The position numbers were made by a program, and so were the translations under genes. The notes under the pieces were generated by a model, which did not search any database, was not told the DNA's origin, and worked only from the letters and a program-made list of their open reading frames with translations. A DNA stretch of 64,000 nt from Streptomyces liliiviolaceus (GTDB lineage Bacteria; Actinomycetota; Actinomycetes; Streptomycetales; Streptomycetaceae). The stretch is from contig NZ_JAGPYQ010000001.1 in the NCBI RefSeq assembly GCF_018070025.1, forward strand, positions 7,192,001 to 7,256,000. Reading direction: 5' to 3'. This document shows positions 46,030 to 55,115 of the stretch, piece after piece. Each line of letters opens with the position of its first letter. Positions within the stretch are counted from its first letter, which is position 1.

Positions 46030-48009
46030 ATGAGAACAAAGCTCTTCGCAGCGGCCGGCAGGCCGATGCGACGCCGCGTGGCGGGCACCGCCGTCGCGGC
46101 CTCCGTGGGCCTGATCCTGACCCTCGGCGGTGGCGGACTCACGACCCCCGCGGTCGCCGCCGACTCCGCCACCCTCACCGGCATCGTCCTCGGTGTCGGC
46201 GCCAACGAGACCCAGCGCACCGTCAGCTGGTACTCCTCGGCCGACACCGCGCAGAAGATCCAGCTGGCCCCCACCGCCCTGCTCAGCGCCGGTGAGTTCC
46301 CCGCCGACGCCGCCACGTTCGACGCCCTGGGCGGCGCGAACATCTCCACCAGCGGCGGCTACAACCGCCACGCCACCATCACCGGCCTCAAGGAGAACAC
46401 CGCGTACTCCTACCGTGTCGGCAGTGCGGGCAACTGGTCGGCCGCGTACGCGTTCCGCACGCAGGACTTCGAGGGCGAGTACGACTTCCTCTTCCTCGGC
46501 GACCCGCAGATCGGCTCCTCCGGCGACACCGCCAAGGACCAGGCGGGCTGGCAGGACACCCTCGACGTGGCCACCGCGGCCAACAAGGACGCCGAACTCC
46601 TCGTCTCCGGCGGCGACCAGGTCGAGAGCGCGAACAACGAGTCCCAGTGGAACGCGTTCCTCGCCCCCGACCAGCTGCGCCAGGTGCCGTTCGCGGCCAC
46701 CATCGGCAACCACGACGTCGGCGGCAAGGCGTACGAGCAGCACTTCTCCACGCCGAACACGGACCGGTCGGGCGCGTACTACTCGAACGGCAACCCCGCC
46801 TCCAACACCTCGGGCGGCGACTACTGGTACATCTACAAGGATGTGCTGTTCATCGACCTGAACAGCAACAGCTACGCCACCTCGCAGGGGGGCGGCGGCG
46901 ACGAGGCGCACACCAAGTACGTCACGGACGTCATCAACCAGCACGGCTCCGAGGCCAAGTGGAAGGTGCTCGTCTACCACCACTCGATCTACTCCCCCGC
47001 CTCGCACGCCAAGGACGGCGACAACAAGGCGCGGCGCGTGGACTTCCCGACCACGTTCTCCAAGCTGGGCGTGGACATCGTGCTCCAGGGCCACGACCAC
47101 AGCTATTCGCGCAGCTATCTCATCAAGAACGGTGAGAAGGCCGACAAGGACGAGCAGCCCGGCGCGGCCGACGTCTACCCGGGCCCCGGCGGCGTCCTGT
47201 ACGTGACCGCCAACTCGGCCTCGGGCTCGAAGTACTACGACATCACCAAGCCCGACAGCAGCGGCACCAGCGGTGCGGGCAACGGCGCCGACCCGCTGAA
47301 CCCGGACAGCTACTGGTACAACTCGGTCCAGAACCAGGAGCACGTCCGCAGCTACGTCAAGGTGCAGGTCCGCAACGAGAAGCTCGTCGTGGAGAACATC
47401 CGCAGCGGCACCTGCGCGGCCCCCAACTCCGAGGTGGAGCACGGCGACTGGTGCAACAACACCACCGCCGACCAGCCCGTCGGCTCGATCGTCGACAAGG
47501 TGAGCGTCCACCCGTACAACGGTGACGGCCAGTCCCTCCAGGTCGACGTGCCGAACGCGGCTCCGGGCGAGTTCGGCTGGACCATCGACGGCTACAACGG
47601 TCTGGTGGACCTGGGTACCGCCAAGGAGGAGAACGGCGACCACTTCACCGCCTCCGGCAAGATCAACCCGATCCTCGTCACGGACTCCCGCCGTTCGCTC
47701 TCCCCGTGGTCGGTGTCGGCCGACGTGAGCGACTTCAAGGACGCCGAGAAGACCTTCCCGGGCTCGTACCTGGGCTGGTCGCCGTACATCCTCGACCAGG
47801 GCGCGGGCGCCAAGGCCGGTGCCTCCGTGGCCTCGGGCTGGGACGACCAGGGCAAGGGTCTGTCCGTCTCGCGCGGCCTCGGCTCGGCCGACCAGGGCCA
47901 CGCCCGCGGCAAGGCGAGGCTGGGCGCCGACCTGGACCTCAAGATCCCGGACAGCGTCCAGAAGGGCGGCTACCGCGCCACCCTGACGATCACCGCGCTG
48001 AGCAGCTGA
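46030..48009 (+). CDS. Secreted metallophosphoesterase, purple acid phosphatase-like
   Basis: Exported enzyme of 659 aa. A signal peptide ends near VAADSATLTG (about residue 45). A fibronectin-like N-terminal domain follows (RTVSWYSSADTAQKIQ, NTAYSYRVGSAGNWS). The two-metal site motifs are all present: GDPQIGSSG, SGGDQVES, TIGNHDVG, VYHHSIYS and LQGHDHSYSRSYL. A C-terminal beta-rich domain (residues 500-659) is of the kind that contacts cell wall or polymer. It probably scavenges phosphate from organic phosphates. The PHO-like unit upstream fits that role. Confidence 0.9.
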   Translation: MRTKLFAAAGRPMRRRVAGTAVAASVGLILTLGGGGLTTPAVAADSATLTGIVLGVGANETQRTVSWYSSADTAQKIQLAPTALLSAGEFPADAATFDALGGANISTSGGYNRHATITGLKENTAYSYRVGSAGNWSAAYAFRTQDFEGEYDFLFLGDPQIGSSGDTAKDQAGWQDTLDVATAANKDAELLVSGGDQVESANNESQWNAFLAPDQLRQVPFAATIGNHDVGGKAYEQHFSTPNTDRSGAYYSNGNPASNTSGGDYWYIYKDVLFIDLNSNSYATSQGGGGDEAHTKYVTDVINQHGSEAKWKVLVYHHSIYSPASHAKDGDNKARRVDFPTTFSKLGVDIVLQGHDHSYSRSYLIKNGEKADKDEQPGAADVYPGPGGVLYVTANSASGSKYYDITKPDSSGTSGAGNGADPLNPDSYWYNSVQNQEHVRSYVKVQVRNEKLVVENIRSGTCAAPNSEVEHGDWCNNTTADQPVGSIVDKVSVHPYNGDGQSLQVDVPNAAPGEFGWTIDGYNGLVDLGTAKEENGDHFTASGKINPILVTDSRRSLSPWSVSADVSDFKDAEKTFPGSYLGWSPYILDQGAGAKAGASVASGWDDQGKGLSVSRGLGSADQGHARGKARLGADLDLKIPDSVQKGGYRATLTITALSS

Positions 48010-48037
48010 TCACCCCCGCTTGACCAGCTCCGTCCGC

Positions 48038-48075
48038 GGGGCAGGCGGTCGACGCACCGCCCGGCCGTCTGCCCC
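48038..48075 (+). terminator. Terminator after the phosphoesterase gene
   Basis: GGGGCAGGCGG (48038-48048) pairs with CCGTCTGCCCC (48065-48075), 11 bp with one G-U pair, 28 bases after the stop. Confidence 0.6.
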
Positions 48076-48112
48076 GCCCCTTCCAGCACCACCCGAGCCC
48101 GGAGAGCCCGCC

Positions 48113-49240
48113 ATGCACCTGTCCCCGACCCCCCGCCGTACGCCGTCCGCCGACCCGCGCCGGGTCATCCTGCGTCACGCGGTCCTCGTACTGCTGGCGG
48201 CTCTCGCGTTCGCCGTCACGTCCGCCGGTCCCGCCCGGGCGGCCGACGGCGACGTGACCTGGACGGTCCGCACGGCGGCGAACGGGTACGGGGACGACCG
48301 GTCCAGCTTCAGTTACGGCGTCAACCCCGGCAGCCGGGTCGAGGACGCCATGGTCGTCGCCAACCGCGGCAAGGACACGCTCACGCTGGCGCTGTACACG
48401 GCGGACGGCTACACCACCGAGAAGGGCCAACTCGACCTCCTCACACGGGAGAAGAAGTCGGTCGGCATCGGCGCCTGGGTCCGCGCCACCAAGGCCACTG
48501 TGCGCATCGCGCCGGGCAGGACGGCCGAGATCCCCTTCACCGTCGCCGTCCCGCGTGACGCCACCCCCGGTGACTACGTGGGCGGCATCCTCACCTCGCT
48601 CAAGCAGTCCGACGACACCGAGGGCATCGCCGTCGACCGGCGCCTCGGCATCCGGATCAAGCTGCGGGTCAGCGGCGCGCTGAAGCCCACGCTGGCCGTG
48701 GAGGACCTGCACGTGGACTACCACGGCACGGCCAACCCCTTCGGGCAGGGCGACGCGACGGTCACGTACACGCTCCACAACACGGGCAACGCGCTGCTCT
48801 CCGCCGCGCAGAAGGTCACCCTGACAGGCCCGTTCGGCACGCTGGAGACCCGGGCCGGGAAGATCGCCGCCGCGCCGGAACTGCTGCCCGGGGAGCGCTG
48901 GAAGGTCACGGTGCCGGTCCACGACGTGACCCCCGCGCTCCGCCTCACCGCGAAGGCAACGGTGACCCCGGCCCTGACCGACGCGGCCGGCTCGACGACC
49001 TCGCTCAAGCCGGTGGAGGCCACGACGACGGGCTGGGCGCTGCCCTGGACCCTGCTCCTGCTGATCGCCGCCGTATTGGCCGCGGCGACGGCCACGTACT
49101 TCCTGCGCCGCCGCGCGGACACCCGCCGCAAGGAGCGCGAGGACGCGCGGGTACGCGACGCGGTGGAACAGGCGCTGCAGGACCGCGCCCAGGGCACCCA
49201 GGGCGCTCAGGACACTGAGGACACCCACGCCGCCCGCTGA
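48113..49240 (+). CDS. DUF916/WxL-interacting-type surface protein
   Basis: Protein of 375 aa. Signal peptide (AVLVLLAALAFAVTSAGPARA) then an immunoglobulin-like domain typical of DUF916/WxL peptidoglycan-binding proteins: TVRTAANGYGDDRSSFSYGV, NPGSRVEDAMVVANRG, FTVAVPRDATPGDYVGGILT. A second Ig-like domain follows, then a C-terminal membrane helix (LPWTLLLLIAAVLAAATATY) and a charged cytoplasmic tail. The ATG at 48113 follows GGAGAG. It is probably anchored in the membrane with the domain in the wall. It converges on a LuxR gene with one base between. Confidence 0.85.
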   Translation: MHLSPTPRRTPSADPRRVILRHAVLVLLAALAFAVTSAGPARAADGDVTWTVRTAANGYGDDRSSFSYGVNPGSRVEDAMVVANRGKDTLTLALYTADGYTTEKGQLDLLTREKKSVGIGAWVRATKATVRIAPGRTAEIPFTVAVPRDATPGDYVGGILTSLKQSDDTEGIAVDRRLGIRIKLRVSGALKPTLAVEDLHVDYHGTANPFGQGDATVTYTLHNTGNALLSAAQKVTLTGPFGTLETRAGKIAAAPELLPGERWKVTVPVHDVTPALRLTAKATVTPALTDAAGSTTSLKPVEATTTGWALPWTLLLLIAAVLAAATATYFLRRRADTRRKEREDARVRDAVEQALQDRAQGTQGAQDTEDTHAAR

Positions 49241-49241
49241 C

Positions 49242-50723
49242 TCAGAAGTGCCCTGGTTGTTCCGCCCCGAGAAGCCTGGTGAGGGCACCCCGGGAGCGCA
49301 CTCCGAGCTGGGTGAAGACGTTCCGCAGGTGGTACTCGACCGTGCGCGTGCTGATCGAGAGCTTCTGGGCCACTTCTCGATTGGTCGCGCCCTCCGCCAC
49401 GGAACGGGCTATGCGCAGTTGCTGAGGGGTGAGCAGACCGAGGGAACCGGTTTCGGGCGCGGTGGTGAGTGTGTCCCCCGCCGCCCGCAGTTCCCCGCGG
49501 GCGTGCCCGGCCCACACGTCCGCGCCGCACTGCTCGAACCCCAGTACGGCAGCGCGCAGTTGGGACCTCGCTTCCACGGGGCGGCGCCTGCGGCGCAACC
49601 ACATCCCGTGGGCGAGCTGGGTCCGGGCGTGCTCGTAGGGGCCGTTGACCTTGTCGTGTTCCGCGAGTGCCGCGGTGAACAGTTCCTCGGCCCGCCCGTC
49701 GCTCGACACGAGGGCCCGGCATCGCGCCAGCAACGCCGGTGCCTGTGGATCGGCTCCCATGGCCGCCCACACGGCGTACCGGTCGATCAGGCCCGCCGGG
49801 TCGACGTCATGGCCGGCGAGCACGGCGGACTCGACATAGCAGGGGACCACCATCGCCCAGAGGCCGAAGTGACCCTGCCGTGGGCCGCTTCGGACGAGGG
49901 GGGCCAGGCGGGCGGCGGCATGCTCCGCGTCGCCGTGCCCGAGGTCGGCGCGGGCCTGCGCCCATTCGGCGAGTGTGCTCGTCTGGCTGAGTCCGTGCGC
50001 GTGGGCGGTGCGCAGCGCGGCCTGGGCGTGCGTGGCGACGGTGGCGGGCCCGCCCGCGATCGACGCGGCCAGCGCGAGTACGGCCGACAGTCCGGCCACC
50101 ACGTTGCGCTGCCCGCCCCGGCCGGCCGCTTCCAGACCGGCCTCGGCGTGCACGCGGGCCTGGTGGTAGCTGCCTTCACGCAGTTCGGCGTAGGCGAGGT
50201 GCTCAAGGACGCGGGGTACGAGTGCCGTCGATCCCGCGGCGCGGGCGGTGGCCAGGGCGATGCCGAGCACTCGGCGTGTCGTCGGGAGGTCGCCCAGCAT
50301 GAGGGCGATCGTGCCGGCCGACATCAGGCCGGGTGCGTCGGTCCGGGCCGTCAGGACTTCGAGCACGGGACGGAGCAGCGCGTTGGCACGGCGGAACTCC
50401 CCGTCCACCACGCAGCGCATGCCGTCGCGGTAGTCGCACCAGAGGGCGTCGGCGGGGTCCTGGTCGGCCGCTTCGTGCCGTGCGGCGCTCTGCGGACCGG
50501 CGGGGGCGCACAGCGCGTCGAGGGCTCTGCGGTATCCGTCGCGGTCGCCGCCCGCCCAGGCCGCGAGCGTGGCGTGTACGCAAGCCGTGCGTGATCGGGC
50601 CGGGTCGGTCGTACGCGAGGCGGTGGCGGCGAGGAGGAGCAGGTTGTAGGCGTCGGTGACCGGACCGTCGTGCAACAGCAGGAGGCCTTGCGTCAACTCG
50701 ACGCTTACACCGCTCATGTGCAT
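49242..50723 (-). CDS. LuxR-type regulator with TPR-like sensory region
   Basis: Regulator of 493 aa. The last 70 residues are the LuxR HTH (LLTPQQLRIARSVAEGATNR, EVAQKLSISTRTVEYHLRNV). The rest is Ala-rich helical repeats resembling the C-terminal half of LAL (large ATP-binding LuxR) regulators. The AAA/ATPase half of LAL proteins is missing, so this is either a short relative or a trimmed LAL. The ATG at 50723 follows GCAGGGAACGGTG; GTG/ATG codons nearby leave the start uncertain by a few residues. Divergent from the cutinase gene, a possible target. Confidence 0.85.
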   Translation of the reverse strand: MHMSGVSVELTQGLLLLHDGPVTDAYNLLLLAATASRTTDPARSRTACVHATLAAWAGGDRDGYRRALDALCAPAGPQSAARHEAADQDPADALWCDYRDGMRCVVDGEFRRANALLRPVLEVLTARTDAPGLMSAGTIALMLGDLPTTRRVLGIALATARAAGSTALVPRVLEHLAYAELREGSYHQARVHAEAGLEAAGRGGQRNVVAGLSAVLALAASIAGGPATVATHAQAALRTAHAHGLSQTSTLAEWAQARADLGHGDAEHAAARLAPLVRSGPRQGHFGLWAMVVPCYVESAVLAGHDVDPAGLIDRYAVWAAMGADPQAPALLARCRALVSSDGRAEELFTAALAEHDKVNGPYEHARTQLAHGMWLRRRRRPVEARSQLRAAVLGFEQCGADVWAGHARGELRAAGDTLTTAPETGSLGLLTPQQLRIARSVAEGATNREVAQKLSISTRTVEYHLRNVFTQLGVRSRGALTRLLGAEQPGHF

Positions 50724-50988
50724 CACCGTTCCCTGCGGCACCACTGTTCCCTGTGGCCCCACTGTGCCGAGCGTAACGAGCGACGGACGTGCTCGGGCGC
50801 GATTCCCCCTATTGCCGACCGGCCGTCCAGCAGGGCCCCACCGGTGGGCGACAGGTGGGCGACCGGTGATTCCACCGATGCGTACGGGACGCCGGGCTTT
50901 CTACGTTGCTGGTGCGCTCGACGAACGGATCAGTGGAGACGGACCCGTGGAGAGCGCTCGTACCACCGCTCAGGAAAGAGGTACCGCC

Positions 50989-51654
50989 ATGTCTCATCGC
51001 GCATCACGTCGCAAGCTGACGATCGTGTCCGTCGGCGTCGCCGGCGCTCTCGGTGCCGCCGGACTCACCCTGCTGCCCTCGATGGCCTCCGCCGCCCCGT
51101 GCTCCGACGTCGAGGTGGTCTTCGCCCGCGGCAGCGGCGAGGCTCCCGGGCTCGGCATCGTGGGAGCGCCGCTGGTGAGGGACATCAAGAGCGGACTGCC
51201 GGGCAAGTCGGTCACCTCTCACGCCGTCGACTACGCGGCGAACTTCTCACAGACCAGCGCGGGGCCCGGCGCCTCCGCCATGACGGACCACGTCAGGTCC
51301 ACCGCGGCGAACTGCCCCGACACCTCGTTCGTCCTCGGCGGCTACTCGCAGGGCGCCAGCGTCACCGACATCGCCCTCGGCATCCGTACGACGCTGGGCA
51401 CCGGCCGGACCATCCCCACCGATCTCGCGCCCCGGGTGAAGGCCGTCGTGGTCTTCGGCAACCCGCTTCAGCTGTCGGGCAGGACGATCAACACGGCGAG
51501 CGGGCTCTACGGCGCGAAGGCCAAGGAGTTCTGCAACACCGGCGACCCGGTGTGCGGCAACGGGCGCAGCACCGCGGCGCATCTCAGGTACCACGTCAAC
51601 GGCAGCGTGCAGACGGGGGCGCGTTTCGCCGTCGACAGGATCGAAGCGGGCTGA
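50989..51654 (+). CDS. Secreted cutinase family esterase
   Basis: Exported serine hydrolase of 221 aa. Signal peptide ends at SMASAAP (about residue 34). The alpha/beta-hydrolase triad is visible: Ser in LGGYSQGASV, Asp in CNTGDPVCGNG and His in HLRYHVNG; four Cys can form the family's two disulfides (PCSDVEV, ANCPDT, EFCNTGDPVC). Cutinases cleave polyester and medium-chain lipid esters. AAAGAGG precedes the ATG. Confidence 0.92.
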   Translation: MSHRASRRKLTIVSVGVAGALGAAGLTLLPSMASAAPCSDVEVVFARGSGEAPGLGIVGAPLVRDIKSGLPGKSVTSHAVDYAANFSQTSAGPGASAMTDHVRSTAANCPDTSFVLGGYSQGASVTDIALGIRTTLGTGRTIPTDLAPRVKAVVVFGNPLQLSGRTINTASGLYGAKAKEFCNTGDPVCGNGRSTAAHLRYHVNGSVQTGARFAVDRIEAG

Positions 51655-51686
51655 GCCGCGTCCGACGACACGGCGGCGCAACGGCT

Positions 51687-51719
51687 CGGGCCGGGCCTCC
51701 ACGGGGGAAGCCCGGCCCG
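51687..51719. terminator. Bidirectional terminator, cutinase/TetR
   Basis: CGGGCCGGGC (51687-51696) pairs perfectly with GCCCGGCCCG (51710-51719), 13-base loop, between converging genes. Confidence 0.65.
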
Positions 51720-51794
51720 GACCGTCGCGCCCCCCGTGTCGTCGGGTGTCGTCGGGTCCGTCGTGCCGTCGTGGTATCCGTCGTGCCGTCGGCC

Positions 51795-52454
51795 TCAGTC
51801 GCCCAGTGCCCGTGCCGCCCGCATCCGGTCCGACCCGGGTGGGCCCGCGGGCAGCGGGAGTTCGGTTTCGGGGGTGGGCAGGGTGTAGAGGGCGTACAGG
51901 CGGCGGCGGATCTGTTCCGTCGGGTACTGGGCTCCGTAGACGGCGGTCTTGAAGATGACGCCCTCCAGGACGCTGCGCAGCAGGACCTCCTCCACGGCCG
52001 GGTCCTCGGCCCCGCGTGCGGCGAACAGGTCCCGCAGCCCGTCCTCCAGCGCCACCACCCGCTCCTCCGCGCGCGCCTCGGCCGCCGCGAACAGGGGGTG
52101 GGTCGCCGGGTTGATCACCAGGCTGAGGGTGATCCGCTGCACCGGGACCGTCGCGGCCGCCAGGACCAGGACCCCGTCGATGATGGCGGCCAGCCGCTCG
52201 TCGGGCGTGCCGGTCACGTCCGCGAGCGCGGAGACGCCGTCGAGGTAGCGGTCGAGCAGTTCGTCGACCAGGTTCTGCTTGCCGGGGAAGTAGTACGTGA
52301 GCAGCCCGCGCGAGACACCCGCCCGCGCGGTGATGTCCGAGATGGTGGCGTCGTGGTAGCCCTTCTCGGCGAAGACCTCCAGGGCCGCCACGAGAATCCT
52401 CTCCCGCGACTGCGCCCTCAACTCCTCGTTGGCCTCCGCCGACCGTGGCGACAC
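51795..52454 (-). CDS. TetR/AcrR family regulator
   Basis: Repressor-like protein of 219 aa. The N-terminal HTH reads RERILVAALEVFAEKGYHDA, then TISDITARAGVSRGLLTYYF, and PGKQNLVDELLDRY. The ligand-binding C-terminal domain is BetI/PsrA-like in length. GTG at 52454 has GGGGTGG upstream; an ATG at 52517 would extend it without a site. It diverges from the unknown gene at 52681, with a symmetric sequence between that may be its operator. Confidence 0.85.
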   Translation of the reverse strand: MSPRSAEANEELRAQSRERILVAALEVFAEKGYHDATISDITARAGVSRGLLTYYFPGKQNLVDELLDRYLDGVSALADVTGTPDERLAAIIDGVLVLAAATVPVQRITLSLVINPATHPLFAAAEARAEERVVALEDGLRDLFAARGAEDPAVEEVLLRSVLEGVIFKTAVYGAQYPTEQIRRRLYALYTLPTPETELPLPAGPPGSDRMRAARALGD

Positions 52455-52617
52455 GTGCCACCCCACTCCCGCTCGTCCCTGGTCCCGCGCCGGGCTGGTC
52501 GGGCCCGGCAGGACCATTGTCGCCGGTGCGCACCGAAACCCCGTCGGCGGCCGGGCGGTGACAAGAACTGCCCTTCCGAGCGCGGCAGTTGAGGAACACC
52601 AGGATTGGAATTTTTTG

Positions 52618-52639
52618 GTTGGCTAGCTGTACAGTCAAC
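52618..52639. promoter_or_regulatory. Candidate TetR operator
   Basis: GTTGGCT (52618-52624) and AGTCAAC (52633-52639) are inverted repeats (6 of 7) around CTGTAC-type centre with CTGTACAG (52627-52634). It lies in an AT-richer patch with TTGGAA (52605) that could serve as -35, 40-60 bases before the gene at 52681. Confidence 0.4.
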
Positions 52640-52680
52640 GCCGGTTCCCGTAGTCCGGTACTGAACGAGGAGTGCGCACA

Positions 52681-53118
52681 GTGGTGAGCAAGGAACAACT
52701 CAAGGCGGAGATCCACGCGGCCTTCGACGCGGCCGTACCCGACGGCGCGGCATACACCAAGGTCTACGCCTCGGACATGAAGGAGCGGAACTTCATCGTC
52801 TACCGCAGCACCACGGTCTACAACTACGCCGTCGGCTTCAGACCGGGCAGCACCGAACTCGTCATAGTCCCGGTCGACGAGAGCAACGGCCGCGTCACGG
52901 CGGGCACGCCGGTCACCATCTCCGACGCGAACCGGGGCGCCACGAAGAAGCGCGACCTTCAGGGCCGCTTCCGTATCGCGACGACGGACGGACAGAAGTT
53001 CCGCCTGTCCGTCATCCCGTCGGTCCCGAAGATCACCGCGGGCTTCTACCAGCTGCCGGTGGACCAGAAGGCCGAGTACGAGGCCTTCCAGGAGGTCAGG
53101 AGTCTTATCTGCGCCTAG
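52681..53118 (+). CDS. Unknown soluble protein
   Basis: Protein of 145 aa starting VVSKEQLKAEIHAAFDAAVP, with no signal peptide or membrane helix. It seems a mixed alpha/beta domain (RNFIVYRSTTVYNYAVGFRP, ELVIVPVDESNGRVTAGTPV, RFRIATTDGQKFRLSVIPSV). GTG at 52681 (or 52684) follows GAGGAG. Moderately lower GC than neighbours. It may be controlled by the divergent TetR. I do not recognise the family. Confidence 0.75.
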   Translation: MVSKEQLKAEIHAAFDAAVPDGAAYTKVYASDMKERNFIVYRSTTVYNYAVGFRPGSTELVIVPVDESNGRVTAGTPVTISDANRGATKKRDLQGRFRIATTDGQKFRLSVIPSVPKITAGFYQLPVDQKAEYEAFQEVRSLICA

Positions 53119-53143
53119 CCCCGGAGTTGATGCAGTTGCCGGG

Positions 53144-54094
53144 TCAGCGGTCCCGGCGCAGCTCCCGGGCCGTTCGGCCGTAGTGGGTCTTGAGGCCGCG
53201 GGCCAGATGGCGGGGGTCGTGGATGCCCCAGCGGGCGGCCACCGCGGCCGTCGTGCGACTGTCGTGGGCCGGGTCGAGGAGATCGCGGCGTACGCGGCCG
53301 AGGCGTTCGGCGCGGAGCCAGGCCACGAACGGGGTTCCGGAGCGGCCGAACAGGCGGTGCAGTTGGCGGCCCGAGATCCCGTGAGCCGCCGCGACCGATT
53401 CGACGCACAGGGACGGGTCGGAGATGTTCGCCAGGGCGTAGACCCGGATGCGGTCGACGAGTTCGGTGGCCATGTCCGCCCGGCCCGGCGCCGTCCCGGT
53501 GAAGGCCGCGATCAGCAGGGACACCAGGGCGTCGCCCACGTGGGCCTGCGCGGGACCGGCCAGTTCGTCGAGGTGGGTGCCGAGTCCGCGCAGGAACCCG
53601 GAGAACACCGCCTGCGCACCGCTGTCGGCGGGCAGCCGCCGGCCCGCCCGGCCGGCCACCGCCGTTGCGTGCGGCCCCAGTTCGGCACGCGAGATACCGA
53701 CCGCCATCACGTCACAGCCGTCCGGGGCGGCCAGCCGGTAGGGGCGCGTCATATCGAGGACGACGAAGTCGCCCCGGTGGGCATGGGACCGGGTGCCGCC
53801 CTGGTCCACCGCTGCGGGCTCCGGCGACCCGTGCAGGGTGATCTTCAGCAGTTCGGGGTCCGTGGACGAGATCGCCCGGGCCGACCGCCGGACCAGATGC
53901 GCCGAGCCCCGGACCCGCGCCACCGCCGCGCGCCCGACCGCCGCCGCGTCGATGTCCGCCCGGAACGCCTTCCCGTGCCCCTCGGCGCCTGGACCCGCAA
54001 CGGCTGTCACGGCCAGCGGGGCGAGAACCGTCGACGCGGCGGTCTGCAACTCGCCGACACTGGCCTGGTGTACGTGTAAAGCGCCACCGTTCAT
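53144..54094 (-). CDS. AraC-family regulator
   Basis: Regulator of 316 aa. An AraC-binding-like beta domain occupies residues 30-190 (STDPELLKITLHGSPEPAAV, HRGDFVVLDMTRPYRLAAPD). The C-terminal double HTH is clear: PSLCVESVAAAHGISGRQLH, RLFGRSGTPFVAWLRAERLG, and TTAAVAARWGIHDPRHLARG. The ATG at 54094 has GGGAG. The gene lies alone, with about 280 bases to the next gene on its right. Target unknown. Confidence 0.9.
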   Translation of the reverse strand: MNGGALHVHQASVGELQTAASTVLAPLAVTAVAGPGAEGHGKAFRADIDAAAVGRAAVARVRGSAHLVRRSARAISSTDPELLKITLHGSPEPAAVDQGGTRSHAHRGDFVVLDMTRPYRLAAPDGCDVMAVGISRAELGPHATAVAGRAGRRLPADSGAQAVFSGFLRGLGTHLDELAGPAQAHVGDALVSLLIAAFTGTAPGRADMATELVDRIRVYALANISDPSLCVESVAAAHGISGRQLHRLFGRSGTPFVAWLRAERLGRVRRDLLDPAHDSRTTAAVAARWGIHDPRHLARGLKTHYGRTARELRRDR

Positions 54095-54374
54095 GGGGCA
54101 GCTCCCTGTTGGCCGGGCATGTAACGGTATATCGACCGGTGTACCCGGAAGTCACTTGGTACACGGGGCGCGAAGAGGCGACGGCCCCGGCGGGAAGTGG
54201 AGACTCCACACGCCCCCTCCCCCCTACTTTCTTCTCGGGGGAGCGACGTCGGCTGGAACCCTCACCACAGTTCCAGCCGACTGCTCGCCGCCGGAGCCCG
54301 CCCCGTCGCGAGGCGCAACGCGTCACCTGGCACACCGCACCCGCGGGGCAACCGACACTGAGGCCACCCTCGCT

Positions 54375-54950
54375 TCACCTGGCAAGCCAAGCCAGCGTGT
54401 CCTCGTTCTCAGCGGCTGTTCGGTACGGCTTTCCGACGTTCAGAGTGGCAACGTCCCGGAGAGACTGCACACGATGGGGACAAGGGAGCACGGCGGTCCC
54501 GACACTGCCTTGCCATACCGTGCCTTGCGCGAATACCGACCCGTCGAGAGCAGACATGACGAATGCGGGATGGCCGTATCGGCTTCCCGTGACACCGGAC
54601 GCACAACCGGCCCCCATCACGTCCCAGTCATCCAGCAGTTCGACAAGCCCCCAGACCCCCTCCATGTCCGTATGGTCAACCGCGTCGGGGTGCGGCACGC
54701 CGATGGAGAGCAGGAACTGGCGCTCGACAGAAAGCAACCCGCACTCCACTGCCAAGTCGAACCAGCCGGCGTTCGCCTTCGAGACCAGAGCGGGATCGTC
54801 CAGCGCGACAGTCCGGTCCAGCCGGCCCTCGTCAGGGCGACAGGACGTGACCATCCCCGCGACATAGGGAGGTATGCCCGTCCCACGCCTGAATTCAAGA
54901 AATCGCATACCGCAGTTCTTCATTGCCTGCGTCAGGTTCTCAGCGTTCAT
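54375..54950 (-). CDS. Unknown protein divergent from the PIN-domain gene
   Basis: Protein of 191 aa beginning MNAENLTQAMKNCGMRFLEF with GGGAAGGGTC as ribosome site. No signal or membrane segment. A Trp/Asp-rich centre (DHTDMEGVWGLVELLDDWDV) and GSVFAQGTVWQGSVGTAVLP give a faint resemblance to SUKH-like immunity or cargo proteins, a weak impression only. Codon use is less GC-rich than neighbours, suggesting a later arrival. Divergent from the DUF4935/PIN gene across 165 bases; together they may form one accessory module. Confidence 0.65.
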   Translation of the reverse strand: MNAENLTQAMKNCGMRFLEFRRGTGIPPYVAGMVTSCRPDEGRLDRTVALDDPALVSKANAGWFDLAVECGLLSVERQFLLSIGVPHPDAVDHTDMEGVWGLVELLDDWDVMGAGCASGVTGSRYGHPAFVMSALDGSVFAQGTVWQGSVGTAVLPCPHRVQSLRDVATLNVGKPYRTAAENEDTLAWLAR

Positions 54951-55115
54951 GACCCTTCCCCACCAGCTCTGACGGTCGTCGATCGGCAGACGACACCGAG
55001 GTGTCGGAACCGCCTCTGTCTCCTCGGTCGCACTGGCCCCATCCGGTCCTAGACTTTCCCCCGCGCACCCAGCCGGGGAGGGCTGATGTGCCGGGCGATT
55101 CCAGAGGAGCGTTCC

